This document shows positions 48,209 to 60,819 of a stretch of DNA of 64,000 bases, one piece after another. Every line of letters begins with the position of its first letter. The first letter of the stretch is position 1. The DNA is taken from NCBI GenBank assembly GCA_017165825.1, contig CM029372.1, forward strand, positions 3,496,499-3,560,498, given 5' to 3'. The notes beneath the pieces are model-generated. The model did not search any database. It was given only the letters and a program-made list of their open reading frames with translations, and was not told the DNA's origin. The stretch comes from Hepsetus odoe (lineage: Eukaryota; Chordata; Actinopteri; Characiformes; Hepsetidae). The position numbers and the translations under genes were made by a program.

Positions 48209-49599
48209 GTTTCCATTGTGGGTTCTGTGGGGCTATTTCAGTTTAATGAATAAGCATCTATACTCAGCAAGTTGAATGATATAAAATGAAAAATAATTTG
48301 CATTCATTGGGCCTACATCACGCAATTATGTGACTTATGTGAGTTTTTTGTGGTTTCTAATTCAGGAAGAACTAGTTCATCAAAGTAAAATACCTCCCTC
48401 CAGTGAAAGAGTGAATAAATGAATGAAGACAGAAGTAAAGGAGGCTAAAACACTATCTTTCTTCTTTAACCAGCTCAGTCTCTTAGACTTTTAATGCTGC
48501 ACATGCAAATTTGCCTAATATGACCAACATCAACTTTTTCAACAAGTTTTTAGAAATGAGATCCCTGCACTCATAATTTTGAGTCACTCACTGTTGTCCT
48601 GAACAGAGAGCTATGACTGTGCACTTTTCAAGCCAAACGAAATGTTTAGTTTGACAGTTACTGGAAGGTCCCTCACGTCAGGACTGCTTTTGTCAGGCAG
48701 TTCAGTCAGACAGCAGACCAGATCTCTGCATGTACTGTTTTACTGGAAATTAACTTTAAGCTAGAAAGATTTTAGGGGCCTTGGGATCCATTTGTTTTGG
48801 TTCTTGAACTTTATATCCCTCATGTGATGCCACTGAGCCATTCCACGTCACGAATGCTTTCATATGTTCATGCATTCTCAAAGAACACTAACTGGAACAG
48901 GTTGTGTGATCACTGGAGAAATAAATTGATGACTTTTATCTAATTAATACCAGCTCTCACCCCTGTGTGTCATTTTGTGAGATTTTCTTTAGGACTCTGT
49001 TATTATTATCTGTGTTATAATAAGGGATTCTGTACTGACCCATCATTTCCTCTTACCGTAAGTCTAGCTGGCATGGTATTTTCTCGCATGGATTCATGCC
49101 TTGTTGAGACCTAGTTATGTGCAAAAGATGTTGGCAAATGTAACAGTCATGCGAGACTATGTCTCAGTTTTAGTCACTTTGTTTTGTACCCGTAATAGTG
49201 GGTCAACAAAGATGTGAGTGAATGAATCTGTGTGTTTGTGCAAAGTAATAATTAAGTTTGCTCAATGGTGCGTCACAATTGTCAAGAGGGGTGTAAAATA
49301 TGAATTTAAACGGATACAAAACAGACACAATTCAGTTCATAACAGCTCCATTATTATTGACCACCCTGGGAAAAATGGTTAAAACATGTTTTCATGGCTT
49401 AACTAGCTCAATCTCACACACAAAAAGTGAGGAAGGGAAATCAATTCCTTAAAAGAACGAAGTTTAGCTTGTTCTTTCCTTTTTTCTCGCACGTTTTTGC
49501 TAATCGTATTGCCTCTTACAGTAAAAGGGTTTGTTTCTGTTATGTTGGCACAAGGAGAATGCACAAATGAATTGCACAAATGCAATAACTTTGATCTGT
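48209..49599. other. No gene seen
   Basis: AT-rich non-coding DNA. Confidence 0.5.
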
Positions 49600-50130
49600 T
49601 CTTCTTTAGCTTACCTCACACGTGTTCAATGAATTTTTGGCCAGAAGACTGGGCTGACCATGTCAGAAGCTTGATTCTGTTGTCATTTCACCATTTTTGT
49701 ATGGACTGGAACATTGTATTGTTCTCCAGTAGAATGATTAAACCATGACCCAGTTTATTATTTTTTTTGGCAAGGCAGCCAGACTTTCAAAACCTCCTGG
49801 TTCTTCATTGAGTCCATGATGTCATTTCTTCTTTCAAGGTTTCACAGGGCCTTTGGAGAAAAAAGGACCATAAAACAACACAGATGCTTCACCATACTGA
49901 ACAATGAAGCCTATACCTTAAGTTTTTATTATCAAGAACTCGGTTCCTGTTATTATCTAGTAAACAGTTTATGATTAGATGAATCTTGCACACTTTCCAA
50001 TTAATTCTCTTGGTGACCCCAAGACCCTACTCATCTTTAAACACAGTCATTTATTTATTTATCTTTATTTGCCTTTCTCACTGCCTGTGTACTTCTTGTT
50101 TAAGACAGGTCACCTTATTTTAAAGGTATT
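49600..50130 (-). mobile_element. Tc1-like transposon relic, antisense
   Basis: Antisense landmarks include CTTGATTCTGTTGTCATTTC, ACCATGACCCAGTTTATTAT and GGCAAGGCAGCCAGA, the pattern of a fish Tc1-like transposase. No termini found. Confidence 0.55.
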
Positions 50131-52200
50131 ATTTATTGCTGTAAGAGTGCAATTATATATAGTGTCATTATATTCATAGCAATTGCCCCATTTATGAAGA
50201 TAAACACACCTTTGACTCATTTTATTTGCATATTTCTAAGCTTCTTTGTGTGGATTAATTACTCAAAACAGAAAGTCATTGGAGTGGAAGTGGAAGTGAA
50301 ACATGAACATGGTTTAACTACATTTTGAATTCTAGGGGTGCTAAAAATGGTGACAATTGTTTTGTACTTTTGAGTTTTTGTTTCTTTTGACCAAATGTAC
50401 ATGTATCTAAGGATAGATTTTGTGTTCCCTGACTTTCAGCTGTTTACTTAATGAAAAAAGATGGATTAATAAGCTTTATAAGCTAAATACTTTTTAAATC
50501 TTTAGCAAAAGAGCCAATAGTTATGCAGCTGCCTGCACACACATGGACGGCTGGCTGAGTGCAGTAGTATTACGTCACTGATGGTAATCATGCCTCAAGC
50601 TGTTCTCGTAAGCAGATACTTCATAAAGTATCAGCGCTTATTTTTATTCCCATCACTGTACACACTTGCTTCCATCTTCACAAGCCAGCTTAAAGAGCCT
50701 TAGTCTTGGAGTGACTTCCGAACATGGAATGTACAAGGTTTAGAAGAGATCAAATATGTTATTCATTTCTCAAGGTTGCCTCTGGCCATCATTACTTTGC
50801 TGTTAATCAAGTGGTGGTCTGGCCAACAAATGCACACAAAGTAGCAGCAATTTCCTGTTTTTAACAGCCTATTAGACATGCATTTATTAGATGATTTGCG
50901 ATAGACGAACACATAATAGCTGAGAATCGTAATTCTCCCCACAGGAAAGGCTATGAGAAGAGTGTGAAGCATTCACATAAAACTATGATTGTGTATATAG
51001 TATTGCATTTTTAAACTCTTATTCTTTTTAACTCCATGCAAAGAATGATCACTGCAAAATCCTTCATATGACTTCACTTTGTTCAGCTTTTGGCCATTGT
51101 TCTTTACTGGCTTTCACTTTTGGAAAACTGAAAGTTGCTCTGGCATTTAAACTGCACAGTCAGCTAGGATACATTAGCTATTATATGAGTTGGACATTCA
51201 CAAAAAGGTATTAATCCCCATCTGGATTTGGTTGTAGTGGTAGACGGGAAAAAAAGACAGCCAGTATATTTCCAACAGAGTCTACAACTAAAGCTGGCTG
51301 TGATCGCTGAACTTTAAGCCATTGACATTTGACCTGCTTTAATGTTAAATGAGCATTCCAACATGGCCCAAGTAATGGGTAGCAGAGAGAAGCATGTGTG
51401 TTTGCACAGCACATGGCTTAGTCAAAGACATTATGGCTTCCTGCTGTTTGCTATACTTGGTCAACACCAAAGCATGTGAAAAGGACATCTTTGTTGATTA
51501 TATGTTTTCTATATGTATATATATTTATATATAATTCCATCATTTTTATTTCCTTCATTTGTAGCTATTTAAGGATATGCAGGTATTCTGCAGATAACTC
51601 ACCAATTAGACATTGCAATACACATTTTAATACACAAAGATATTTAGTTTTTAAAAATTGTACATGACTGTAAATGACTTTAAATTATAATATTTGTTAT
51701 CTGCATGGTTCTCCCTTTATTGAAGCCACTCAAAAGCAGTAGTCAGTAAATTACATTTGAATGTTTTTTAATGATGGATTTCCTTCAGGTTATCCACTGA
51801 CATAAGGAATGTAAGGATATTGAGACAAAGTAATTAAAAATGCTTAATCAATGTATAGAAATTTCAACCTTCATATATTTTCTTTTAAGTTTGAGCATAC
51901 TGGCTGCATGTACTTATTAAATGGCAAGTTTTCAGTTCTGATTCCAATTAAAAATCATCTCCACATACAGAAGCTTTTGCTGAAAGTAGAAATTAGCATG
52001 CAAACACACTATGTAGTCACAGTTAAAGTGTACAATAACCTGGACATAAATCTGGGAAATAAGCCCAGATATATATAATATATAATATATAAATATTTTT
52101 ATAGTATTTCCTAAATTAGATTATTAGAATCCAGTTAACAACAAGGTTGTCATATCAGGTTTGGAAACTGAAAACCATATTTCTCAAAAAAGAACTTTTC
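50131..52200. other. No gene seen
   Basis: AT-rich; no recognised repeat. Confidence 0.5.
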
Positions 52201-52860
52201 TGCCCCCCTACAGATGGGTAAAGATCACACAAACAGTCCAGAAGTGCATTGGGATTATATTTTGTTGACAAATTAAATCAAAATAGAATGTCTGGTTTAA
52301 ATAAATGTTTTGAGAAGGAAAAATTACATTCAAGCATAAGAACCTTATCCCATCTGTCAAATATTTTGGCAGTAGTGTAAAGGTTTGGCCCTGTCTTGCT
52401 GCATCAAGCCCAGGACGACTCGCCATTTTTGCTGGAACAATGAATTTAGAAGTATACCAGCAAATTCTAAAGGAAAATGTCAGGAGATCTGTGAACTGAA
52501 ACTCAAAATGAAGTGGATCATGCATGACGCTTCTGAGCACATATGTGGTTCAAATAAAGAATGGTTAAGGAAGAATAAAGTTAATGTTCTGCAATGGCCA
52601 AGTCAAAGTCTGAACCTTAAGCCAATAGAAATAGCTACGGAAAAGACCCGAACCAAGTAGCACATGAGAAACCCATCAACACGCCAGAGTTGAAGCTGTT
52701 CTGTGTGTTGTAATCATCTAAAACTTCTCCAAACTGATGCAGGACTGATCAACAGTTGGAAGTGTTCAGCTGCACAAAGAGGTCACAAAAGATACTGAAA
52801 GCAAACTACCTTCGCTGCTCAAATATGCTATTTTGGATTATTTGTCCTTAATTTATAAAG
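52201..52860 (+). mobile_element. Tc1/mariner-like transposase relic
   Basis: The frame at 52560-52660 reads VLQWPSQSLNLKPIEIATEK, a decayed form of the catalytic WPSQSPDLNPIE-type motif of Tc1-like transposases. Upstream codons near 52400-52500 are compatible with the same protein. Termini not identified. Confidence 0.6.
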
Positions 52861-53339
52861 TTGCATTTATAATATTTTTCTTTTATTTGTTTTAATTGGT
52901 TTTGCTTTATATGATGTATGAAAATCTGATTATGGTTTAGTTCATATTTATGAAGGAATATTAAACATTCTAATTCGTAAGCACTATAGGGTTGTTGGAA
53001 AATCTTTTCTGTGTATAAAATACAAATACTGACTAGATGGAACAGTGAAAATAAAAAAAAAAATGCTCAGGCTTGAGAGGCAAAAGACTTCATGAGTGAA
53101 TTTACTGAGCAACAGCTATTTCAGTTCATGATTATTATTCACTACTCATTTACCTAAGCTGATCTGATGAGTGATTCCATTTGCTATTAAAAATACAGTG
53201 CCCTCCACAGTTAGTGCCCCACTCTAATAAAGATTAGATTAAAGGGTAAGAAAAAAATCCACCTTTTGGTAAAGTAGGTTCATCTTAGACTTAAAAAAAA
53301 ATCCAGTATTTAATTAGAATACATTTATTTATTTTGAGA

Positions 53340-53876
53340 ACTCAGCCACTAGGGATGCACAAGCCAGTGTATTTCTTTGTGCCGGTCCTAAGCCCGGGTA
53401 AATGGGACTACTGTTGGTCAAAGGAAAGAAGAAGAAGAAGAACAGGAGGAAGGCATGTCCAGATGGAGAAGGAGAGAAAGAAGGGGAGGAGAGTGGAAGT
53501 GAGGGTAGGGACTTTGAATGTTGGCAGCATGACTGGTAAAGGTAGAGAATTAGCTGATATGATGGAGAGAAGGAAGACTGACAATTTGTGTGTGCAAGAG
53601 ACTAGATGGAAGGGTAGTAAGGCCAGGTGTATTGGAGGAGGGTTTAAAGTGTTCTACCATGGTGTGGATAGAAGGAGGAATGGAGTAGGTGTTATCCTGA
53701 AGGAAGAGTATGTGGAGAGTGTTTTGGAGGTGAAGAGGGTGTCAGGGAGAGTGATGAGATTGAAGTTGGAAGTTGAAGGTGTGATAATGAATGTTGTTAG
53801 TGCTTATGCTCCACAAGTTGGTTGTGAGATGGAAGAGAAGGAAAAATTCTGGAATGAGTTAGATGAAGTTAGTTAA
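53340..53876 (+). pseudogene. RTE LINE endonuclease N-terminal part
   Basis: Open frame containing VRVGTLNVGSMTGKGRE, CVQETRWKG and VVSAYAPQVG, the conserved start of an AP-type LINE endonuclease that nicks target DNA. It stops at 53876, before the catalytic GDFN/SDH region, owing to a deletion at the SINE insertion point. Inactive as an endonuclease. Confidence 0.85.
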
Positions 53877-53897
53877 TTAATGTTATGTTAATACTTA

Positions 53898-54127
53898 GGG
53901 GCAGCGGTGGCCTAGTGGTTACGGAGCAGCATTAGAAGATTGTGGGTTCGATTCCCTCACCAGTAGGTTGCCCTGAGGTACCCTTGAGCAAGGTACTGTC
54001 CCCATCACTGCTCCCTGGGCTCTTTCAATAGCTGCATGGTGTTTGCATGGGTTAAATGCAGAGGCCCACTTTTGTTGTGGTTCGCTGTGCTGTGACCTCG
54101 CAATGACAAGGGTTGTCACTTTCACTT
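53898..54127 (+). mobile_element. SINE-A, sense, inside the RTE LINE
   Basis: GGGGCAGCGGTGGCCTAGTG to GTTGTCACTTTCACTTT. Box B is GGGTTCGATTCCC. LINE sequence resumes with TTTAAGAAGAGGGAGGAGCA. Lacks the segment between CTGC and GGTGTTTG present in full copies. Confidence 0.9.
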
Positions 54128-54718
54128 TATTTTAAGAAGAGGGAGGAGCACAGGGTGATGTATAAGAGTGGAGGAAGATGCTCACAGGTGGATTATATTC
54201 TTTGCACGAGGGTCAGGCTGAAAGAGATAGGAGACTGCAAAGAAGTGACAGGAGAGTGTAGCTAAACAGCATAGGATGGTGGTCTGTAGGATGGCCTTGG
54301 AGGTCAAGAAGAGGAGGAAAGAGAGGGCAGAGTCGAGGATCAAGTGGTGGAAGCTGAAGGAGGAGGACTGCGAGGTAGAATTCAGGCAGGAGTTAACACG
54401 GGCACTGGGAGGTGTTGAAGAGCTACCAGATTGCTGGGAAACTACTGCAGAAGTGATAAGGCAGACGGCTAGAAATGTACTTGGTGTGACATCTGGAAGG
54501 AAGAAGGAGGATAGGGAAACCTAGTGGTGGAATTAAGAAGTCCAGGAGTGTATTGAAAAGAAGAGGGAGGCAAAGAAGACATAGGACAGTCAGAGAGATG
54601 AAGAAAGTAGATAGGTGTACAAGGAGATGAATCGCAGGGCAAGCAGTGGTGAAGGCCAAAGATAAGGTGTTTGGTGAATTGTATGAGAGGTTGGACAATA
54701 AAGAGGGAGAAAAGGACT

Positions 54719-56371
54719 TTTACCGATTGGCTTGACAGAGAGACAGATCTGGGAAAGATGTGCAACAGGTCAGGGTGATTAAAGATAGAAATGGAAACAT
54801 ACTCACAAATGAACAGAGCGTGTTGAGCAGATGGAAGGAATACTTTGAGGGGCTGATGAATGAAGAAAATGAGAGAGAGAGAAGACTGGATGATGTGAGA
54901 AGAGTGAACCAGGAAGTGCAGCAAATAAACAAGATGGAAGTAAGGGCAGCGATGAAGAGGATGAAGAATGGAAAAGCTGTTGAACTGGATGACATACCAG
55001 TGGAAGCATGGAGATGTTTAGGGGAGATGGCAGTTGAGTTTCTGACCAGATTGTTTAACACAATCTTGGCAAGTGAGAAGATGCCTGAGGAGTGGAGATG
55101 AAGTGTACTTCATAATATTACAACAGAGTTATATTGCACAGAGCTGTAGTAACTATAGAGGGATAAAGTTGATCAGCCACACCATGAAGTTATGGGAAAG
55201 AGTAGTGGAAGCTCGGTTAAGAAAAGAGGTGAGGATTAGTGAACAGCAGTATGGTTTTATGCCGAGAAAGAACACTACAGATGCAATGTTTGCTCTGAGG
55301 GTGTTGATGGAGAAGTACAGAGAAGGTCAGAAGGAGCTGCATTGTGCCTTTGTGGATTTGGAGAAAGCATATGACAGGGTGCCTAGAGAAGAACTGTGGT
55401 TTTGTATGAGGAAGTCTGGTGTTACAGAGAAGTATGTGAGAGTAGTTCAGGATATGTATGATGACAGTGTAACAGTGGTGAGATCTGCAGTGGGAGTGAC
55501 GGGTGCATTTAAGTTAGAGGTTGGATTACATCATGGATCAGCACTGAGCCCATTCTTGTTTGCAATAGTAATGGACAGGTTGACAGACGAGGTTAGACAG
55601 GAGTCTCCGTGGACGATGATGTTTGCTGATGATATTGTGATCTGTAGTGAGAGTAGGGAGCAGCTTGAGGAGAACCTGGAGAGATGGAGATATGCTCTGG
55701 AGAGGAGAGGAATGAAAGTGAGTAGGGCAAAGACAGAATACATGAGTGTGAATGAAAGGGAGGAAAGTGGAGTGGTTAGGATGCAGAGAGTGGAGGTAAC
55801 AAAGGTGGAGGAGTTTAAATACTTGGGATCAACAGTTCAGTGTAATGGCGAGTGTGGAAGAGAGGTGAAGAAGAGAGTGCAGGCAGGTTGGAATGGGTGG
55901 AGAAGAGTGGCTGGAGTGATTTGTGACAGACGCGTACCAGTTAGAGTAAAAGGGAAGGTTGACAGGACAGTAGTGAGACCAGCTATGTTGTATGGGTTGG
56001 AGACGGTGGCACTGAAGAAAAGGCAGGAGGCGGAGCTGGAGGTGTCAGAGTTAAAGATGCTTAGATTTTGGTTGGGTGTGACGAGGATGGACAGGATTAA
56101 AAATCAGTATATTAGCGGGACAGCTCAGGTTAGACGTCTTGGAGACAAAGTTAGAGAAGCAAGGCTGCGTTGGTTTGTCCAGAGAAGAGAAGAGGATTAT
56201 ATTGGAAGGAGGATGTTGATGATGGAGCTGCCAGGAGAGAGGAGAAGAGGAAGACCAAAGAGGAGGTTTATGGACGTGGTGAGAGAGGACATGCAGGTGG
56301 TCGGTTTGAAGCAGGAAGATGCAGATGACCATAAGAAATGGAGACAGTTGATCCGCTGTGGCGACCCCTAA
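54719..56371 (+). pseudogene. RTE LINE reverse transcriptase, one frameshift from intact at the N side
   Basis: The enzyme copies LINE RNA into DNA at the nicked target. The first part (54760-55100, QEVQQINKMEVRAAMKRMKNG) is in one frame; near 55100 the frame shifts, and a single open frame then runs to 56371. That frame (432 residues from 55073) holds NYRGI, AFVDLEKAYDRVPREELW, a GLHHGSALSPFLF motif and MMFADDIVI with the catalytic FADD at residues 184-187, then the C-terminal GSTVQCNGECGREVKKR region. The long open RT frame with intact catalytic residues suggests a relatively young insertion. It cannot move by itself, because the endonuclease is truncated. Confidence 0.88.
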
Positions 56372-57500
56372 ACAGGAGCAGCCAAAAGAAAAAGAAGAAG
56401 ACATTCATTTATTCTGAGAAAAAAAAGTATTATTATTTTCTACAAAAACGGATATAACACAATTATTGGCACCGCTTTAGATTATTGTCAACAAAATTCA
56501 GTCAACACAACTGAGTCAGTTATACTGGGTAGGAACTTTCAAGCTGTAATACATACCTTCCTGTTTAACTGGGGTAAAAATATGAGTTAACACAGAGGCC
56601 AAATGTGGAATGATAAAAACACACAAATGAGGGCAAAATGTGTTGTTAAATGCCAATTTCTACAGTTAGGGCAGGAAAAAATAGACAATTATTACAAACT
56701 TACCTTGAAGAATACCCAAGTTTATTTTCTTTCATGTACAATGAGGATGGTAAGATGGTAAATAAAAATGAAAAAAGAAAAAAGCTAAATCATTGAGTAG
56801 CTAAGCTTCTAAAAATACCATCAGATGCCCCTTCCATGCCAAAAGATTATTTGGAAGATGTGCCAGGAAAAACCCTTTTTCTGACAGCAAGCCACAAACA
56901 TAAACACCAAGAGTTTGTGAAATGCTTAAATAACTTTGACTGGAACCACGCTAAGTGAAAAATGCTGTGTTTTGGTAATATACACTCAAGGTAGGTTTGG
57001 TGTAAAAAGATGGATGGCTATGATTTAAAGAATTTTACCCCAACTGCAAAATATGCTGGAGATTCTGTGATTATTTTGTTCCTCTAAAAGCCCTGGAAAC
57101 ATGGTCATGGTATATGGTATCATAGAAGCACCAGTGTATTTAAATCAAAATCTGTCTGTGTAATGAAACTAAGATTTGGATCTTCCAACATGACAATGAT
57201 CTGAAGCAAATCTACACAAAAATGGTTAATTGGCCACAGAATCAAAGTTTTGCCAAAATCCATCTCAGTCCTCTGACCTGAACCCCACTGAAAACCTGTG
57301 AAGTAACTAGGGTAAGCGGTGAGGGCACAAGAGAGATCCTTGGACTGTAGATGGTCTAGAGAGATTCTGTAAAAAGGAATGAGGTCAGATGCCATTCTCT
57401 GTATTTTCAAATGAAATATAATGTTATTAGAGACTGGGCTTTTTTATTGGTATTGGGAGGTTCTATGAAGTATTAATACAGGGATTATAGTGTAGCACAT

Positions 57501-59148
57501 ATTTTTGAATTGAAAATAACTATTTCTTAATGAGGGATTGGTTTTTGTTAGAATAATTTTTCAATCAAATAGTGGATTTTTCTTTTTTTTTATGAGATGA
57601 TTTACTTCACCAATTTTTTTCTGCCCCATTTTGCTAATTATTACAATGGGATTTGTATTTATGTACTGTACACATTTAGTGCCCTATTAATGTTGGGTTT
57701 GTTTTCCTCTAGATGTAAGTGCATTTTATTTCTTTACTGTCTGTGACAAAAATCTGAAGGCACATATTAAAGTTTGTTGTTTGTATTTCTTAATGCAGGG
57801 TTTTGTTAAATCCTATGAAATGCTCTGTTACAACAATCAGTTAGTTGAACTACTGAATTCAGTAAAATCAAACCATTTTGATTTCAGTTTTAATCATTTC
57901 AGTTTTTTCTTTAGTTTCCTTCAAATAATGATTTTCATGGATTAAAGCAAGATACTACAGGCAGAATTTAATTGAATCAATATTTTCTCCTATTTTCTAT
58001 TGTCTTTCAAACTGTAAGTATAGGAAATGTCCACATTTACAATTTTAATGAATAATAAAGGCTTAACTCAGCCTTCACTCACACATTCATAACAGTTTAC
58101 TTGTTAATACCACTTTCTAAAGCACAGTGCATTTCCATTTGGTTTTTGTGCTAAGAAATTCAAAAACATTTAATAATAACAGTGCTTAGTGTTTTTCTGA
58201 TAAAAGAGCAAAATAATGAGATTTCAAAATGTTCTATAAAATTTTTCTTTCAAGCATTATTTAATTGCTTTTAATCCTAAAATCATCCAAAAGTTAGATA
58301 TGTGTTAAATATATTTAATTGTATTTTTAATTTAAAAAATGTGACATTTATTACTCAATAGGTGAGAAATGTAGATGTGTGTGTGTGCGTATGTTTTCAA
58401 AAATAGTATTGCTCTCACATTTTGTTCTTTTGAAGAAGTGAAATTGATCACTCCATTTTTGTTTTTTAGTTGTAATATTAGAGCCATTAAACTTCTGCTT
58501 TTGGCTAAAGCACAAAATGAATACACTATACTAATTTTAAGTGTACCTGCAAGATCACAAGTCAGACTACTAAATTCTCTGCTGTTACTATGACGCAGTG
58601 CTGAAATAAAGGGTCGCAACTGGTTTCCAACAACTGGTGGCAAGAAAGTAGGGACTGAAATCAACCTGAAATTGTAACACATTTTCTTTATAGCATTCTG
58701 ACACATTCATAGCATTAAAACCACCAGCTTAGCATTGCGTAGGTACCCCAGCGCCACCAAATTGCTGACTCTGAGTATTGATGTTATATGTCATAATATC
58801 TGCCATCAAGACATTAGCAGTAGATCTTTTAAACACTTAAGTTATGAAGGAGGGGAAGAAGTCCACATTAGGGCATTTTGTCATGCTCCTCAAATCATTC
58901 CTTAACATTTTTCTTGGAATGTGGCAGCTGGCATGATCTGCAATCGTGTTTAGGTAGTTGATACATGTCAAAGTAAAATCCACATGAACAGCAGGACCTA
59001 GGACCCCAACTCAAAACTAAAGTCAAGCAAGAGTGCTTGTTTTGGCTGCAGTTTCCAGATTGACCTGTAGGAGGATCCAGTAGATCAGGGTTAAAATGGA
59101 TCAGAACGAACACAGCAGGGAGAGTAAACTGAGAAATAATATACAGCC
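57501..59148. other. No gene seen
   Basis: AT-rich, no recognised element. Confidence 0.5.
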
Positions 59149-59235
59149 TTGTAATAGGTGGTAATCACTTGATTAAAGCTTATCACTTGATATTATTTAT
59201 TTAATCTTTAATCAAGTGATAACCACCTATTACAA
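59149..59235. repeat. 87-bp inverted repeat (hairpin or miniature transposon)
   Basis: Arms of 30 bp (59149-59178 and 59206-59235) are complementary with one mismatch; TTGTAATAGG opens one arm and CCTATTACAA closes the other, around a 27-base AT-rich loop. Confidence 0.85.
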
Positions 59236-59284
59236 AGCTTTATACTTAAAACTTAAGTATACTTAAAATCTAAATCAAAACAAT

Positions 59285-59781
<497 letters not shown>

Positions 59782-59874
59782 CAAAGCACTATATGCACAG
59801 CATTAGACATTGTAAAACTATATACTAAACTTTAATGCCATTCCTCATTCATACCTTTATTTTAACACAGTGAG

Positions 59875-59965
59875 GTTGCTGGTGGTGCTGGAGCTCATTC
59901 CTGCGCATGTAGGGCAAAGGGTGGAGAAACACCTAGGACAGGTTGCCAGTTCATCACAGAACTTT
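59875..59965 (-). repeat. Repeat-C fragment
   Basis: GGTGCTGGAGCTCATTCCTG and CTAGGACAGGTTGCCAGTTC match repeat C with many changes. Confidence 0.55.
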
Positions 59966-60570
59966 GATGCCAGAGATTGATTCTGTTATATTTTATTTTG
60001 GTCCTATTTCTCATCGCATTGCAAAAGAATCTAGGTTAAAGGTGGAATGAAATTATTGTGTGGAACTGAATCTGCTCTTATGTCTAATAATACACTTTTT
60101 AGAAAATGTGTTGCAAAGGTTTTTTCAAGCAATGCCGTGGAACGGGTTCAGCAGTTTAATCACAAAGAGTGTATATGGCTGTGGGTTTTCATTCAACAAG
60201 CATTAGAATAACACATAGGCAAAACTGAGACCCAATTATTAGAGAAGTGTGATCAGGGATTCTTCTGCTTGATTAGAATGAAAATGTCATTGAAGACATC
60301 GAAGAACCAGTTTTGGTGAAAGAAATGTGAGTGTGATCTTAAAGAGGAAAGAATTTTCAATAATTTTTGAGATCTTTATAAAGATTTATTACACTTGCAT
60401 GACTCCTTTTCTTATTAGCCAAACAAATATGACTTTACTATAGCATCAGACTGAAAAGTACTGTTTGAACCCTGTTGAGCTGTTTGGAAATGTTTAAACC
60501 CTGTCACCAGTTTTTCTACGTCATTTATTGTAACTGCTTATCTATCTTTTGAATAAGTTGTGGTACTTAT

Positions 60571-60636
60571 GGGTATTAGTCTTTAATGAATAATAAGGCT
60601 ATATGGGTATTAGTCTTTAATGAATAACAAAGCTGT
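60571..60636 (+). repeat. 34-bp tandem duplication
   Basis: ATGGGTATTAGTCTTTAATG plus AATAA occurs at 60571 and again at 60605 with two or three changes. Confidence 0.9.
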
Positions 60637-60819
60637 AGTGCAAAGGGTTGATCTCAAACAACTGAATCAGAAAAAATTCTTCACCCTAAAGCACAGAAAC
60701 GGAAAGCATTTGGGTTTCAGATGAAAGGGTGAATTTGAGATGTGAGGTTGAATTTCCTGATGTTACATTCTAGTTAAATGTTATAAAATAAAACACCTTC
60801 TCTATCAGACTACACAGTT

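Larger units (their letters stand above)
53340..56400 (+). mobile_element. RTE-type LINE, sense, with nested SINE
   Basis: Begins at CCACTAGGGATGCACAAGCC and ends GGCGACCCCTAAACAGGAGC with AAGAAGAAG. ACATTTATTTATTTTGAGA (53321-53339) and ACATTCATTTATTCTGAGA (56401-56419) form a 19-bp target duplication with two mismatches. Compared with the copy at 32.4-35.6 kb it lacks about 155 bp of leader, and the endonuclease C terminus is lost around the SINE at 53898. The endonuclease N terminus and most of the RT remain open. Confidence 0.92.
53198..57500 (+). mobile_element. Tc1-like element relic split by the RTE LINE
   Basis: Left part 53198-53339 starts near ACAGTGCCCTCCACAGTTAG. Right part 56401 to about 57500 includes CCAACATGACAATGATCTGA (a decayed HNDPKH-type catalytic segment) and CCTCTGACCTGAACCCCACT (PDLNPT). 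The LINE and its target duplication lie exactly between the two parts. The right end is uncertain. Confidence 0.65.

Noticed and set aside
53919..54125. Frames over the SINE-A copies (also at 14.6, 22.7-23.1, 40.6 and 47.3-47.9 kb) that look like conserved proteins
   Set aside because: The similarity among them is SINE sequence repeated at each site, not a protein family.
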